In this document: one piece after another, positions 35,501-44,818 of the stretch | Position numbering within the stretch: the stretch's first letter is position 1 | Layout of the letters: each line of letters begins with the position of its first letter | DNA from: Bacillus halotolerans | GTDB taxonomy: Bacteria; Bacillota; Bacilli; Bacillales; Bacillaceae | Assembly (NCBI RefSeq): GCF_001517105.1 | Contig: NZ_LPVF01000011.1 | Location: 124,001-188,000 of the forward strand | Length of the DNA: 64,000 bases | Reading direction: 5' to 3' | The notes under the pieces: model-generated | Told to the model about the DNA's origin: nothing | The model's input: the letters and a program-made list of their open reading frames with translations, nothing else | Databases searched by the model: none | Position numbers and translations under genes: made by a program

Positions 35501-36634
35501 ATGACGCAAACTTGGCCATTTTTACATAATGCACAATCATTTATCAAAGAAAATTGGAATGCTTCAGGCTTTGAAAAGCCGACTCCTGTGCAGGAGCAGG
35601 CGGCCCAACTCATCATGGAAGGTAAGGATGTCATCGCAGAATCGCCGACAGGAACAGGTAAGACGCTTGCCTACGCACTGCCGGTATTGGAGCGCATCAA
35701 ACCTGATCAGAAGCATCCGCAGGCGGTGATTTTAGCACCTTCACGTGAGCTGGTGATGCAGATTTTTCAGGTGATTCAGGACTGGAAAACGGGATCAGAA
35801 TTACGGGCAGTTTCCTTAATCGGCGGAGCGAATGTGAAAAAGCAGGTCGAAAAGCTGAAAAAGAATCATCCGCATATTATCGTCGGGACGCCGGGCAGGG
35901 TGTTTGAGCTGATTCAAGCGAAAAAACTCAAGATGCATGAAGTGAAAACGATCGTACTTGATGAAACCGATCAGCTTGTCCTGCCGGAGCATCGTGAAAC
36001 AATCAAGCAAATCATTAAAACGACATTAAGAGACCGCCAGCTTCTTTGTTTTTCAGCCACACTGAAGAAAGAAACAGAAGACGTGCTCCGCGACATGACG
36101 AAAGAGCCCGAGGTTTTGAAGGTAGAACGCAGCAAAGCGGAAGCGGGAAAAGTGAAGCATCAATACATCATCTGTGACCAGCGCGACAAAGTGAAGCTGC
36201 TGCAAAAGCTTTCAAGACTTCATGGCATGCAGGCGCTTGTGTTTGTGAGAGATATCGGTAACCTTAGTGTGTACGCGGAAAAGCTGGCGTACCATCATGT
36301 CGACCTTGGCATCCTTCACAGTGAGGCGAAAAAGATGGAGCGGGCGAAGATTATTAAAGCGTTTGAGCAGGGCGAGTTTCCGCTGCTTTTGGCAACTGAC
36401 ATTGCCGCGCGCGGTTTGGATATTGAAAACCTGCCGTATGTGATCCACGCCGATATTCCTGATGAAGACAGCTATGTTCACAGATCAGGGCGAACAGGAC
36501 GGGCTGGAAAAGAAGGGAACGTGCTGAGTCTTGTCACGCGTATGGAAGAATCAAAGCTGAAGAAAATGGCGAAGAAACTTGGCGTGGAGCTGAGTGAAGC
36601 TGTTTATTCAGGCGGTAACCTGAATACGAAATAA
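35501..36634 (+). CDS. yfmL: YfmL, DEAD-box type RNA helicase
   Basis: 377 residues. Q motif (WNASGFEKPTPVQEQAA), Walker A SPTGTGKT near 50, PSRELVMQ, TPGR, motif II written DETD rather than DEAD, SAT, and HRSGRTGRAG near 330. No C-terminal RNA-binding extension. B. subtilis YfmL is linked to 50S subunit maturation and growth in the cold. ATG 35501 follows GAGGAGAAC. Single gene with a good terminator. Confidence 0.93.
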   Translation: MTQTWPFLHNAQSFIKENWNASGFEKPTPVQEQAAQLIMEGKDVIAESPTGTGKTLAYALPVLERIKPDQKHPQAVILAPSRELVMQIFQVIQDWKTGSELRAVSLIGGANVKKQVEKLKKNHPHIIVGTPGRVFELIQAKKLKMHEVKTIVLDETDQLVLPEHRETIKQIIKTTLRDRQLLCFSATLKKETEDVLRDMTKEPEVLKVERSKAEAGKVKHQYIICDQRDKVKLLQKLSRLHGMQALVFVRDIGNLSVYAEKLAYHHVDLGILHSEAKKMERAKIIKAFEQGEFPLLLATDIAARGLDIENLPYVIHADIPDEDSYVHRSGRTGRAGKEGNVLSLVTRMEESKLKKMAKKLGVELSEAVYSGGNLNTK

Positions 36635-36663
36635 AAGGAAGGGCGGAATCGCCCTTCCTTTTT
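36632..36663 (+). terminator. yfmL terminator
   Basis: AAAAGGAAGGGCG/CGCCCTTCCTTTTT stem right after the stop. Confidence 0.85.
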
Positions 36664-36700
36664 GCTGTAAAATAATAGAAAATAGGAGTGGGGTGAGGAG

Positions 36701-37147
36701 ATGGCTTCGATAGACCGTTTTCGTTTTTTGAAGGAGTCTGAGCTGAACATTATTGAAAAGTGGTTTGAGAATGAGAATGTCAGGGAGAGAATGGATGGAA
36801 TGCTGCCATTACATCAGTGGTACGCCCGAGTGATTAATGATGAAAGCAATGCTGTCATGATGGCATATGACCAACAGCTGCCGGCAGGAATGGCCGTCAT
36901 TGAGTTCGTAGAGGATAAGGCGTATATTGGATTGATCGTAAATCCTCAGCAGCATCTTCAAGGTTATGGGAAAACGATATTACGTAAATTAATTGATGAT
37001 CCCAATTTTGCGAGGGTAAGTGAATGGGCTGCCTGCATTGAAGAAGACAATCAAGTCAGTTTATCCTGTTTTAAAGCAGCCGGGTTTACGTCGGCAGAAA
37101 CAGAACCTGATGAAGATGGATTTTTTACTTTGACTCTTCGTCATTGA
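36701..37147 (+). CDS. yfmK: YfmK, GNAT N-acetyltransferase
   Basis: 148 residues, GNAT fold. AYIGLIVNPQQHLQGYGKTILRKL is motif A with the acetyl-CoA loop (QxxGxG), and NQVSLSCFKAAGFT is the typical C-terminal strand-helix. Substrate unknown. ATG 36701 follows GGGGTGAGGAG. Convergent with yfmJ across a shared terminator. Confidence 0.85.
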   Translation: MASIDRFRFLKESELNIIEKWFENENVRERMDGMLPLHQWYARVINDESNAVMMAYDQQLPAGMAVIEFVEDKAYIGLIVNPQQHLQGYGKTILRKLIDDPNFARVSEWAACIEEDNQVSLSCFKAAGFTSAETEPDEDGFFTLTLRH

Positions 37148-37161
37148 CGTATTCTCAAAAA

Positions 37162-37190
37162 TAAAAGGAGGGCGGAAAGCCCTCCTTTTA
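37162..37190. terminator. Bidirectional terminator yfmK/yfmJ
   Basis: AAAAGGAGGGC/GCCCTCCTTTT stem between convergent genes. Confidence 0.88.
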
Positions 37191-37201
37191 TTGGTATATT
37201 T

Positions 37202-38221
37202 TCAGCTTGGATCACTGACTTTGATCAGCTGTTTACCTTTATTTTCTCCTTTAAATAAGCCAAGAAATGCATCGGGAATGTTTTCGAAGCCTTCAGTAAT
37301 CGTTTCCTCATAATGAAGCTTTCCGTCGCTCAGCCATTCCGCCAGCTGTTTTGCGCCTTCAGGAAAACGGTCGGCGTAGTCGCTTACGATAAATCCTTGC
37401 ATCAGCGCCTTCGTTTTGATCAGCTTGGATTGGACGCGAGGGCCCATGTCGTCCGCTTCGTTTTCCGCGTTATAGGAAGAAATGGCGCCGCACACAGGGA
37501 TACGGGCAAACTCATTGAGAAGGTTCATGACCGCATCTGAAATCGGCCCGCCGACATTGTCAAAATACACATCGACACCGTTCGGACAAGCGTCAGCAAG
37601 CGCTTGTTGAATATCATCTGCAGTTTTGTAATTAATCGCTTCGTCAAATTGCAGTTCATTCTTTAAGTAGTCAATTTTGTCATCAGAGCCTGCGATACCG
37701 ACGACGTGTGCTCCCTTAATTTTGGCGATCTGTCCGACAGCGGAACCGACAGCCCCTGCAGCTCCGGAGACAACCACGGTTTCGCCTTCTTTCGGGCGGC
37801 CGATGTCCAGCAGGCCGAAATATGCCGTCAAACCGGTCATTCCTAAAATGCCGAGATACGCTGAAGCAGGGGCGAGACTTGTATCAATTTTTCGCACGGC
37901 GGACTCGCTGACAGCGGAATATTCCTGCCAGTTCAGGTTTCCGATTACGATTTCTCCTTGTTTCAGCTTATCTCCGTCTGACACGACTTCAGCAATGACA
38001 CCGCCTGACAGCGCTTCGTCTAAGGCAAATGGCTCTACGTATGACTTCGTGTCTTGCATTCGTCCGCGCATGTAAGGATCGACTGAGACATAGAGTGTTT
38101 TGACAAGCACCTCACCTTGCTTCGGCTCAGGAACGGGGATCGTTTCAAAGCGGAAATCTTCGTGAACGGGCACCCCTTGCGGACGTCTTGCTAATTGAAT
38201 CTGCTGTTGAGCTGTTGTCAT
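37202..38221 (-). CDS. yfmJ: YfmJ, NADP-dependent medium-chain oxidoreductase
   Basis: 339 residues from ATG 38221; AGGAGG lies exactly 6 bases upstream, and the frame open before it is not used. Zinc-free MDR/enoyl reductase type (leukotriene B4 12-hydroxydehydrogenase/2-alkenal reductase): NADP-binding VSGAAGAVGSAVGQIAKIKG near residue 155, VDVYFDNVGG near 225, YxxGRMQDTKSYVEPF in the N-terminal domain. Probably detoxifies unsaturated carbonyl compounds. In 168 yfmI, yfmH and yfmG follow; here the next gene is yfmF. Confidence 0.9.
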   Translation of the reverse strand: MTTAQQQIQLARRPQGVPVHEDFRFETIPVPEPKQGEVLVKTLYVSVDPYMRGRMQDTKSYVEPFALDEALSGGVIAEVVSDGDKLKQGEIVIGNLNWQEYSAVSESAVRKIDTSLAPASAYLGILGMTGLTAYFGLLDIGRPKEGETVVVSGAAGAVGSAVGQIAKIKGAHVVGIAGSDDKIDYLKNELQFDEAINYKTADDIQQALADACPNGVDVYFDNVGGPISDAVMNLLNEFARIPVCGAISSYNAENEADDMGPRVQSKLIKTKALMQGFIVSDYADRFPEGAKQLAEWLSDGKLHYEETITEGFENIPDAFLGLFKGENKGKQLIKVSDPS

Positions 38222-38293
38222 ATTCATCCTCCTATCATTTGATTGACACCAATGTAACACGGACAAGTGATGAAATACAAAAAGTAAGCCGCA

Positions 38294-38326
38294 TAAAAAA
38301 AGGAGAGGCAGATTCCTCTCCTTTTT
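38294..38326 (-). terminator. Terminator of the iron-citrate operon
   Basis: Minus strand AAAAGGAGAGG/CCTCTCCTTTT stem followed by T-run, immediately after the yfmF stop. Confidence 0.85.
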
Positions 38327-38328
38327 CA

Positions 38329-39126
38329 TCACGTCCGTAATTTTGGGCATAGTCCCATCGGCAGGCACATCGGCTTCTGGTCGATCGGGCTTCTCATGAT
38401 GCAGCATTCTAAGCCGAAGACTTCCCGGAAAAACGGCTGGGTAAAGACGTCTTCCGGCGTTCCGGCATTGTAGATTTTTCCGTCCAATACGCTGATCAGA
38501 TAGTCAGCATATTGAGCGGCTTGGTTTAAGTCGTGAAGCACCATGACAACTGTGCGTCCATGATCCCGGTTCAGCTTTTTCAGCAGCTCCAGCACCTCAA
38601 TTTGGTGAGAAATGTCCAAGTAAGTGGTCGGTTCATCGAGCAAAAGCAAATCAGTGCCTTGTGCAAGCGCCATGGAAATCCAGGCTCTTTGTCTTTGACC
38701 GCCTGAAAGGGCATCGAGTGTCCGATCCTTCAGCTCATTCATTCCGGTTGCGTCAAGCGCCCACTCTACCATATCGTGATCCTCTTGTGTATGCTTGGAT
38801 AACAGTTTTTTATGAGGATGTCTGCCGAAATAGCATAGTTCCTGTACCGTCAATCCTTCAGGCGCCTGAGGAGACTGAGGAAGAATCGCCAGCTTTTTAG
38901 CCACTTCTTTGGACGGCTGGCGATGAATATCTTTTCCTTCTAATAGGACCGTGCCGCTTTTTGGTGCCATCAGCCTGGCAAGCGATTTGAGGATTGTTGA
39001 TTTTCCGCAGCCGTTGGCGCCGATGAGCACAGTGATTTTTCCTTCTTCAATCTTTAAATCGACTCCGTCAATAATCACTGTGCTGTCATATGAAAGAGTG
39101 AGCTGGTCTGCAGCCAGTTTTCCCAT
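38329..39126 (-). CDS. yfmF: YfmF, iron(III)-citrate ABC transporter ATPase
   Basis: 265 residues, FecE/FhuC-like ATPase: Walker [10 protein letters not shown] near 36, Q-loop LPQSPQAP, signature [11 protein letters not shown], Walker [13 protein letters not shown], and H-loop VLHDLN. It powers import through YfmD-YfmE. Last gene of the yfmCDEF operon (also named fecCDEF), 12 bases after yfmE. Confidence 0.93.
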   Translation of the reverse strand: MGKLAADQLTLSYDSTVIIDGVDLKIEEGKITVLIGANGCGKSTILKSLARLMAPKSGTVLLEGKDIHRQPSKEVAKKLAILPQSPQAPEGLTVQELCYFGRHPHKKLLSKHTQEDHDMVEWALDATGMNELKDRTLDALSGGQRQRAWISMALAQGTDLLLLDEPTTYLDISHQIEVLELLKKLNRDHGRTVVMVLHDLNQAAQYADYLISVLDGKIYNAGTPEDVFTQPFFREVFGLECCIMRSPIDQKPMCLPMGLCPKLRT

Positions 39127-39138
39127 GGTATCCTCTCC

Positions 39139-40140
39139 CTACTGTTTCCTCGCTTCGAATTTCAATAAATATAAAAAATAAGGCGCGCCGATCACAGCTG
39201 TCAATATTCCGGCGGGTATCTCAACCGGAGGCATGATGCCGCGTCCTAATGTATCTGCGATTAGTAATATAATAGCACCGATTAATGCCGATGCAGGCAG
39301 TAAATATTTAGCTTTTTCTCCGGCAAGCCTTCTGGCGATATGCGGCGCAAGCAGCCCGATAAAACCGATTGATCCGACGACAGCTACACAGCTCCCCGCC
39401 AGTGCAACTGCGGTGAAAATCAGGATGAATCTCAGCCTGTTTGCATTTTCGCCGAGACCCTGCGCTAACTCATCTCCGAGTGACATCAGATCCAGCTTCG
39501 GAATGAGGATGCAGACAATCGGCAACAGAACCAAAAGCCATGGCGCAAGGAGCTTGACTTCTTCCCAGTTTCTCCCCCAGAGGCTGCCTGTCAGCCAAAT
39601 GAGCGCTGCATTGACGTCCCCCGGAAATTTGACCATCATATATTGCATGCCGGCGTGGCAGACCGCGCCTAAGGCAATGCCTGATAAAGCCAATGAAGAG
39701 GGCTGAATGCTTTTTTTGCGGGCTATCATTAATAATACTACAGCAATAATGGCTGCTCCGGCAAATGCGGAGAACGGAAGCACGTAGACCGGAGACTCAG
39801 GAAAAATGAGAATAACGGCCATGGCGGCCAGTCCGGACCCTTTTGAAATTCCGACCACGTCCGGAGACGCAAGGGGATTTCGGATGACACCCTGCAAAAT
39901 GGCTCCGGCAGAGGCAAGCCCGGCGCCTGCCAGAATCGCCAGTATAATGCGGGGGAGCCGGTACTGCTGAATAATAAACTCGAAGGAATGATCCGCTCCT
40001 AACAGGTTCGTAACCACCGCATCAGGTGAAATATACAATGCCCCGAAGCCGATGCTGATCACGGACAGCACTAGCAGGATGACAGCCAATATGAGGATGG
40101 CCAGCAAGGGGCGTTTTTGTTTTCTGGTTGATTTCTTCAT
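39139..40140 (-). CDS. yfmE: YfmE, iron(III)-citrate permease
   Basis: 333 residues, FecCD-type permease with about ten membrane segments. RLPRIILAILAGAGLASAGAILQG and GxIGFIGLLAPHIARRL (the coupling-helix loop that meets the ATPase) are family signatures. ATG 40140 overlaps the yfmD stop by 4 bases, so translation is coupled and 1:1 with YfmD. Confidence 0.93.
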   Translation of the reverse strand: MKKSTRKQKRPLLAILILAVILLVLSVISIGFGALYISPDAVVTNLLGADHSFEFIIQQYRLPRIILAILAGAGLASAGAILQGVIRNPLASPDVVGISKGSGLAAMAVILIFPESPVYVLPFSAFAGAAIIAVVLLMIARKKSIQPSSLALSGIALGAVCHAGMQYMMVKFPGDVNAALIWLTGSLWGRNWEEVKLLAPWLLVLLPIVCILIPKLDLMSLGDELAQGLGENANRLRFILIFTAVALAGSCVAVVGSIGFIGLLAPHIARRLAGEKAKYLLPASALIGAIILLIADTLGRGIMPPVEIPAGILTAVIGAPYFLYLLKFEARKQ

Positions 40141-41138
40141 TTCAGATTTCGCCCTTTCCTTGCTAAATATAAGAAAAATGGTGTTCCGATAATGGCGGTG
40201 ACAATGCCGACCGGAGATTCATAAGGGAATGCAATCCATCTGGCCAGGACATCTGCGTACACCAATAAGATGGCGCCGAACAGCGCCGAAAACGGCAGCA
40301 CATACTTGTAATTTTCTCCGATCAGCTTGCGGACGATATGCGGGACGAGCAGCCCGACAAAGCCGATTGGGCCGGCAACCGCCACAGAAGCGCCGGAAAG
40401 AATTAAAATGATAAAGCTGATCAGAATCCGCATGCCGTTCATGTTTTGCCCGAGTCCTTTTGCGGTTTCATCACCGAGACCGAGAACAGAAACGGGGCCT
40501 GAAAACACAAGGGCAAGTCCAATGCCGATGACAGAAAACGGGGCAATGGTCATAACGTCCTGCCAATTGCTTCCGTCAATCGCACCCGTCATCCAATACA
40601 GAACATCCTCTCCCGACTCATTTAAAATAATAATCGCCTGTGTCATGGAGGACAGGAACAAATGCACCGCCATTCCTGACAGCGCCAGTTTGACAGGTGT
40701 CATTCCGCCGGAAGAGGCAATCATATACACAATTGCGCCGCCTGCCGCCGCACCTGCAAAAGCGAACACAACCGAAGAGTAAGACGATGCCGGCAGAATG
40801 ACGAGAGAAGCAACGACAAACAGCGATGCACCCGCATTCACACCGAAAATTTGAGGTGAAGCCAGAGGGTTTCTTGTCATGGCCTGCATCAGCGCTCCTG
40901 CTACAGCCAGGCTGGCGCCGACGAAAACGCCGATTAATGTGCGGGGGAGGCGAAGAGTAGAGATGATAAGCTGTTCTTTTGATCCGTCCCATACAAAAAG
41001 ATATGTCAAAGCATCAATGATGCCGATGTCTGAGGCGCCTACTGAGAGATTCACCCCAAGCCCGAAAATAAGGATGATCAGTGCAATGATAAAAACCATC
41101 AATCTTGATGATGAGCGCCGTTTGGCTGAGTAATACAA
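40137..41138 (-). CDS. yfmD: YfmD, iron(III)-citrate permease
   Basis: 333 residues from TTG 41138, which has AAGGAA about 10 bases upstream; a GTG three codons earlier lies too close to the ribosome site. Paralogue of YfmE: LRLPRTLIGVFVGASLAVAGALMQ and GPIGFVGLLVPHIVRKL. The two probably form a heterodimeric channel. Confidence 0.92.
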   Translation of the reverse strand: MYYSAKRRSSSRLMVFIIALIILIFGLGVNLSVGASDIGIIDALTYLFVWDGSKEQLIISTLRLPRTLIGVFVGASLAVAGALMQAMTRNPLASPQIFGVNAGASLFVVASLVILPASSYSSVVFAFAGAAAGGAIVYMIASSGGMTPVKLALSGMAVHLFLSSMTQAIIILNESGEDVLYWMTGAIDGSNWQDVMTIAPFSVIGIGLALVFSGPVSVLGLGDETAKGLGQNMNGMRILISFIILILSGASVAVAGPIGFVGLLVPHIVRKLIGENYKYVLPFSALFGAILLVYADVLARWIAFPYESPVGIVTAIIGTPFFLYLARKGRNLK

Positions 41139-41209
41139 CAGTCTCACTTCCTTGCTGCGTCTGTTTGCAAAAACGAAGAAGCAAGGATTCTCCTCGCTTC
41201 TCTTTTGTC

Positions 41210-42160
41210 CTACTTATTATACACTTTTTTGAGCACGTCTTTGGCGCTTGTTTCACTGGACTTGATTCCTCTGAATCTTGTCCAAATGTCACGGTCTGCA
41301 TCGTAGATTTGTCCGTTTTTCACCGCTTTTAGGTTTTTCCAGAGCGGATTCTTTTTCCACTCATCTACGATTGTTTTACCCTCGTTGGCTGAAATAAACA
41401 AAATATCTGGATCGATTTTGCTTAACTGCTCGAGGCTGACCTCTTGATACGCGTTATCTGACTTCACGGCGTGCGTAAAGCCGAGCATGCTGAAGATTTC
41501 TCCGTCATAAGAAGATGACGTATGAAGCTGGAAGGAATCGGCTCTTGCCACGCCGAGAACGATGCTGCGGTCTTCATCTTTTGGAAGCTCCGCTTTCAGA
41601 TCGTCAATGACCTTTGTATGGTCGGCGAGTTTTTCTTTTCCTTCTTTTTCTTTATTTAATGCTTTAGAAATGGTATTGAAGCTGTCGATTGTTTCATCAT
41701 AAGTCGCTTCCCGGCTTTTCAATTCAATGGTCGGTGCGATTTGTTTCAGCTGTTTGTAAATGTTTTTATGGCGTTCAGCGTCAGCGATGATTAAATCAGG
41801 CTTCAAGGAGCTGATGACCTCAAGATTCGGTTCGCTTCGCGTGCCTACGGATGTATAATCAATCGGGCTGCCGACCAGCTTTTGAATCATGTCTTTTTTG
41901 TTGTCATCGGCGATGCCTACCGGCGTGATGCCGAGATTGTAAACAGCATCCAGGAATGAAAGCTCAAGCACAACAACTTTTTTAGGTGTGCCGGTCACTG
42001 TTGTTTTCCCGTCTTCGTGCTGAATGACTCTTGAATCCTTAGATTTGCTTCCGGCTTTGCTGCCGCTGTTATCCTGACTTGATGAACAGCCGGATATAAT
42101 GAAACAAGCGATTAATAAAACACTGATGATGGCAATAAACTTGTTAGGATAGGTGCGCAT
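41210..42160 (-). CDS. yfmC: YfmC, iron(III)-citrate-binding lipoprotein
   Basis: 316 residues: N-terminal lipoprotein signal with lipobox ISGC, Cys25 being the lipidated residue; then a FecB/BtuF-type cluster A-3 binding fold (VVVLELSFLDAVYNLGITPVG, LKPDLIIADAERH, LGFTHAVKSDNAYQEVSLEQL). It captures ferric citrate outside and hands it to YfmDE. First gene of the operon, under a clear Fur box, so expressed on iron limitation. Confidence 0.94.
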   Translation of the reverse strand: MRTYPNKFIAIISVLLIACFIISGCSSSQDNSGSKAGSKSKDSRVIQHEDGKTTVTGTPKKVVVLELSFLDAVYNLGITPVGIADDNKKDMIQKLVGSPIDYTSVGTRSEPNLEVISSLKPDLIIADAERHKNIYKQLKQIAPTIELKSREATYDETIDSFNTISKALNKEKEGKEKLADHTKVIDDLKAELPKDEDRSIVLGVARADSFQLHTSSSYDGEIFSMLGFTHAVKSDNAYQEVSLEQLSKIDPDILFISANEGKTIVDEWKKNPLWKNLKAVKNGQIYDADRDIWTRFRGIKSSETSAKDVLKKVYNK

Positions 42161-42190
42161 TGTTTTCTTCCTTTTTTCTGAATTTAATAA

Positions 42191-42205
42191 TGAGAATCAT
42201 TATCA
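42191..42205 (-). promoter_or_regulatory. Fur box of yfmCDEF
   Basis: Minus strand TGATAATGATTCTCA, a 13-of-14 match to the 7-1-7 Fur core, 31-45 bases before the yfmC start. Confidence 0.9.
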
Positions 42206-42276
42206 CAAATAAACACTATAATATCATGGCTTCCTATGTCAATATTTTTTAAATAAAGAAACAGAAGCCCGCTGCT

Positions 42277-42645
42277 TTATGTTTTTTTGATGTATGGGTC
42301 ATATGGCACAAATAAATCGTACACAGCATCGCCGTGTCTGTGGGATAAAAACGAACTGGCGTTGGCTTTAGAGGCTTCAAGCATATCTCTGCTGACATGG
42401 GGAAGAAGAACGCTGAGATAGCCGGACAATTTTTTTTCGATTTCTTCAGAGAGCGCAAATTCAATGTCTCCGATATTCATGACAATAGAGAAAACAAAGT
42501 CAATATCGATGTGAAATGTTTCTTCGGCAAAGATGGCAAGCTGGTGAATGCCGGCTGAATAGCCGACACGCTGATGGAAGACCTGTTTTACTAAATCACT
42601 CACAACCCACGCATTGTATTGCTGTTCTGGTGAAAAGTATTGCAT
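42277..42645 (-). CDS. yfmB: YfmB, unknown small protein
   Basis: 122 residues from ATG 42645 with CAGGAGGTAT upstream; the frame continues upstream but without a ribosome site. All-helical look: [22 protein letters not shown], then [20 protein letters not shown]. No motif I recognise. Its 3' end lies about 70 bases from the Fur box but it reads in the same direction as yfmC, upstream of it, and is probably separate. Confidence 0.8.
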   Translation of the reverse strand: MQYFSPEQQYNAWVVSDLVKQVFHQRVGYSAGIHQLAIFAEETFHIDIDFVFSIVMNIGDIEFALSEEIEKKLSGYLSVLLPHVSRDMLEASKANASSFLSHRHGDAVYDLFVPYDPYIKKT

Positions 42646-42819
42646 TGGACATACCTCCTGCTTGTACGGATAAAAATGGCGATTCATGTTCGGACGCTCC
42701 GTGCAGCGGTTTTGATTTTGACTATTCTGAAAATACTCTCGTTCTATCACTTTACCATGGTTAGAAATGAAATATCTACTACCATTCTTCCTGTTTTTGT
42801 GCCCAATGCTCTGGATGCT

Positions 42820-42844
42820 GTTTCATAGAAAAAGGATCGGGTAT
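42820..42844 (+). promoter_or_regulatory. Sigma-B promoter of yflT
   Basis: GTTTCA at 42820-42825, 13-base spacer, GGGTAT at 42839-42844: near-perfect general-stress promoter 37 bases before the yflT start. yflT is a known sigma-B target. Confidence 0.85.
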
Positions 42845-42880
42845 GAATATAACATAGACATGATGAAGGAGGAATTGGAT

Positions 42881-43228
42881 ATGAAACCAGTTGTAAGAGA
42901 GTATACAAACGACGAACAGCTCATGAAGGATGTAGAAGAATTACAGCAAATGGGTGTCGCAAAAGAGGATGTATACGTCTTAGCTCACGACGATGACAGA
43001 ACGGAACGACTGGCAGACAACACGAATGCCAACACGATCGGAGCCAAAGAAACAGGTTTCAAACATGCGGTAGGAAACATATTTAATAAAAAAGGTGACG
43101 AGCTGCGCAATAAAATCCACGAAATCGGTTTTTCAGAAGACGAAGCGGCTCAGTTTGAAAAACGGCTCGATGAAGGGAAAGTGCTTCTCTTTGTGACAGA
43201 CAACGAAAAAGTAAAATCTTGGGCATGA
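42881..43228 (+). CDS. yflT: YflT, general stress protein (GSP17M family)
   Basis: 115 residues from ATG 42881 with AAGGAGG 8 bases upstream. The N-terminal strand-helix (VVREYTNDEQLMKDVEELQQMG) and VYVLAHDDDRTERLADNTNANTIG match the heat-induced/general stress 17M family; no enzyme activity known. The same frame stays open 38 codons further upstream with a hydrophobic stretch, but the sigma-B promoter lies inside that extension, so it is not part of the stress product. Confidence 0.9.
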   Translation: MKPVVREYTNDEQLMKDVEELQQMGVAKEDVYVLAHDDDRTERLADNTNANTIGAKETGFKHAVGNIFNKKGDELRNKIHEIGFSEDEAAQFEKRLDEGKVLLFVTDNEKVKSWA

Positions 43229-43239
43229 TGCAGGAATGT

Positions 43240-43278
43240 AACCCCAAAAGGCGATTATCGTCCTTTTGGGGTTTTTTA
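43240..43278 (+). terminator. yflT terminator
   Basis: ACCCCAAAAGG ... CCTTTTGGGGT stem with T6. Confidence 0.88.
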
Positions 43279-43427
43279 TATTTGCGGTCTTTGCGGTGTT
43301 TTTTTGCAGGATGCCGCAATAAAAAGCGGTACATTTTCGGTTATGGATGCCCATGAATTTGCTATTATGTTTTTTGTGAGAATATGGAACAAATTCTCAC
43401 AAAATAGAAAATGGGGGTTCAGACTGC

Positions 43428-44690
43428 ATGAAAAAAGTGATGTTAGCCACGGCTTTGTTATTAGGCTTGACTCCGGTTGGGGCGAACGCAGCGGATTTGG
43501 GCCATCAGACGTTAGGGTCAAATGATGGCTGGGGAGCGTACTCGACAGGCACGACAGGCGGATCAAAAGCCTCGTCATCCCACGTGTATACAGTCAGCAA
43601 CAGAAGCCAGCTCGTTTCGGCTTTGGGCAAGGACACCAACACTACGCCAAAAATCATTTATATCAAGGGAACGATTGACATGAATGTCGATGACAATCTG
43701 AAACCGCTTGGTCTGAATGATTATAAAGATCCAGAGTACGATCTGAACAAATATTTGAAAGCCTATGACCCAAGCACATGGGGCAAAAAAGAGCCATCCG
43801 GAACACAGGAAGAAGCCAGAGCACGCTCACAGAAAAACCAAAAGGCACGCGTGATGGTGGATATCCCTGCAAATACGACGATCGTCGGATCAGGGTCAAA
43901 TGCTAAAGTTCTGGGCGGAAACTTCCAGATCAAGAGCGATAACGTCATTATCCGCAATATCGAATTCCAAGACGCATATGACTATTTCCCGCAATGGGAC
44001 CCGACTGACGGAAGTTCAGGAAACTGGAACTCACAATATGACAACATCACAATAAACGGCGGTACACATGTATGGATCGATCACTGTACATTTAATGACG
44101 GTTCGCGTCCAGACAGCACCTCTCCAAAGTATTTTGGAAGAGAATATCAGCACCATGACGGCCAAACTGATGCCTCTAACGGCGCTAATTACATTACAAT
44201 GTCTTATAACTTCTATCACGATCATGATAAAAGCTCCATTTTCGGATCAAGCGACAGCAAAACTTCCGATGACGGCAAATTAAAAATCACACTGCATCAT
44301 AACCGCTACAAAAATATCGTTCAGCGCGCACCGAGAGTCCGTTTTGGACAAGTACACGTTTACAACAACTATTATGAAGGCAATAAAAACTCATCAGAGT
44401 ATGCCTTTAGCTATGCGTGGGGAATCGGAAAATCATCTAAAATTTATGCGCAAAACAATGCCATTGACGTTCCGGGATTGACTGCTGCTAAAACGATCAG
44501 CGTATTCAGCGGGGGAACGGCTTTATACGATTCCGGCACATTGCTGAACGGTACGCAGATCAACGCATCGGCTGCAAACGGGCTGAGCTCTTCTGTCGGA
44601 TGGACGCCATCTTTGCACGGATCAATTGATGCTTCCGCGAATGTGAAGTCAAATGTTACATCTCAAGCGGGCGCGGGTAAACTAAATTAA
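43428..44690 (+). CDS. pel: Pectate lyase, secreted
   Basis: 420 residues: signal peptide MKKVMLATALLLGLTPVGANA with cleavage likely after ANA (residue 21), then a right-handed beta-helix of polysaccharide lyase family 1. WIDHC (vWiDH motif) and the RAPRVRFGQVHVYNNYY block with the catalytic Arg near residue 305 are intact, as are Asp residues for Ca2+ binding. It cuts polygalacturonate by beta-elimination outside the cell. ATG 43428 follows TGGGGGT. Single gene; functionally linked to lpl genes at the other end of the window. Confidence 0.96.
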   Translation: MKKVMLATALLLGLTPVGANAADLGHQTLGSNDGWGAYSTGTTGGSKASSSHVYTVSNRSQLVSALGKDTNTTPKIIYIKGTIDMNVDDNLKPLGLNDYKDPEYDLNKYLKAYDPSTWGKKEPSGTQEEARARSQKNQKARVMVDIPANTTIVGSGSNAKVLGGNFQIKSDNVIIRNIEFQDAYDYFPQWDPTDGSSGNWNSQYDNITINGGTHVWIDHCTFNDGSRPDSTSPKYFGREYQHHDGQTDASNGANYITMSYNFYHDHDKSSIFGSSDSKTSDDGKLKITLHHNRYKNIVQRAPRVRFGQVHVYNNYYEGNKNSSEYAFSYAWGIGKSSKIYAQNNAIDVPGLTAAKTISVFSGGTALYDSGTLLNGTQINASAANGLSSSVGWTPSLHGSIDASANVKSNVTSQAGAGKLN

Positions 44691-44696
44691 GAAATG

Positions 44697-44733
44697 AAAA
44701 AAACACAAAGGGCTGCTCACCTTTGTGTTTTTT
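44697..44733 (+). terminator. pel terminator
   Basis: AAAACACAAAGG ... CCTTTGTGTTTT stem. Confidence 0.88.
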
Positions 44734-44818
44734 AATTAATTAAAATGTTTATTAACTTAGTTAAGGAGTAGAATGAAAAAGGGGATCGGAAAACAAGTAT
44801 ATAGGAGGAGACCTATTT

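Noticed and set aside
43276-43578. 100-codon minus frame across the pel start
   Set aside because: No ribosome site, overlaps the pel signal peptide and promoter region.
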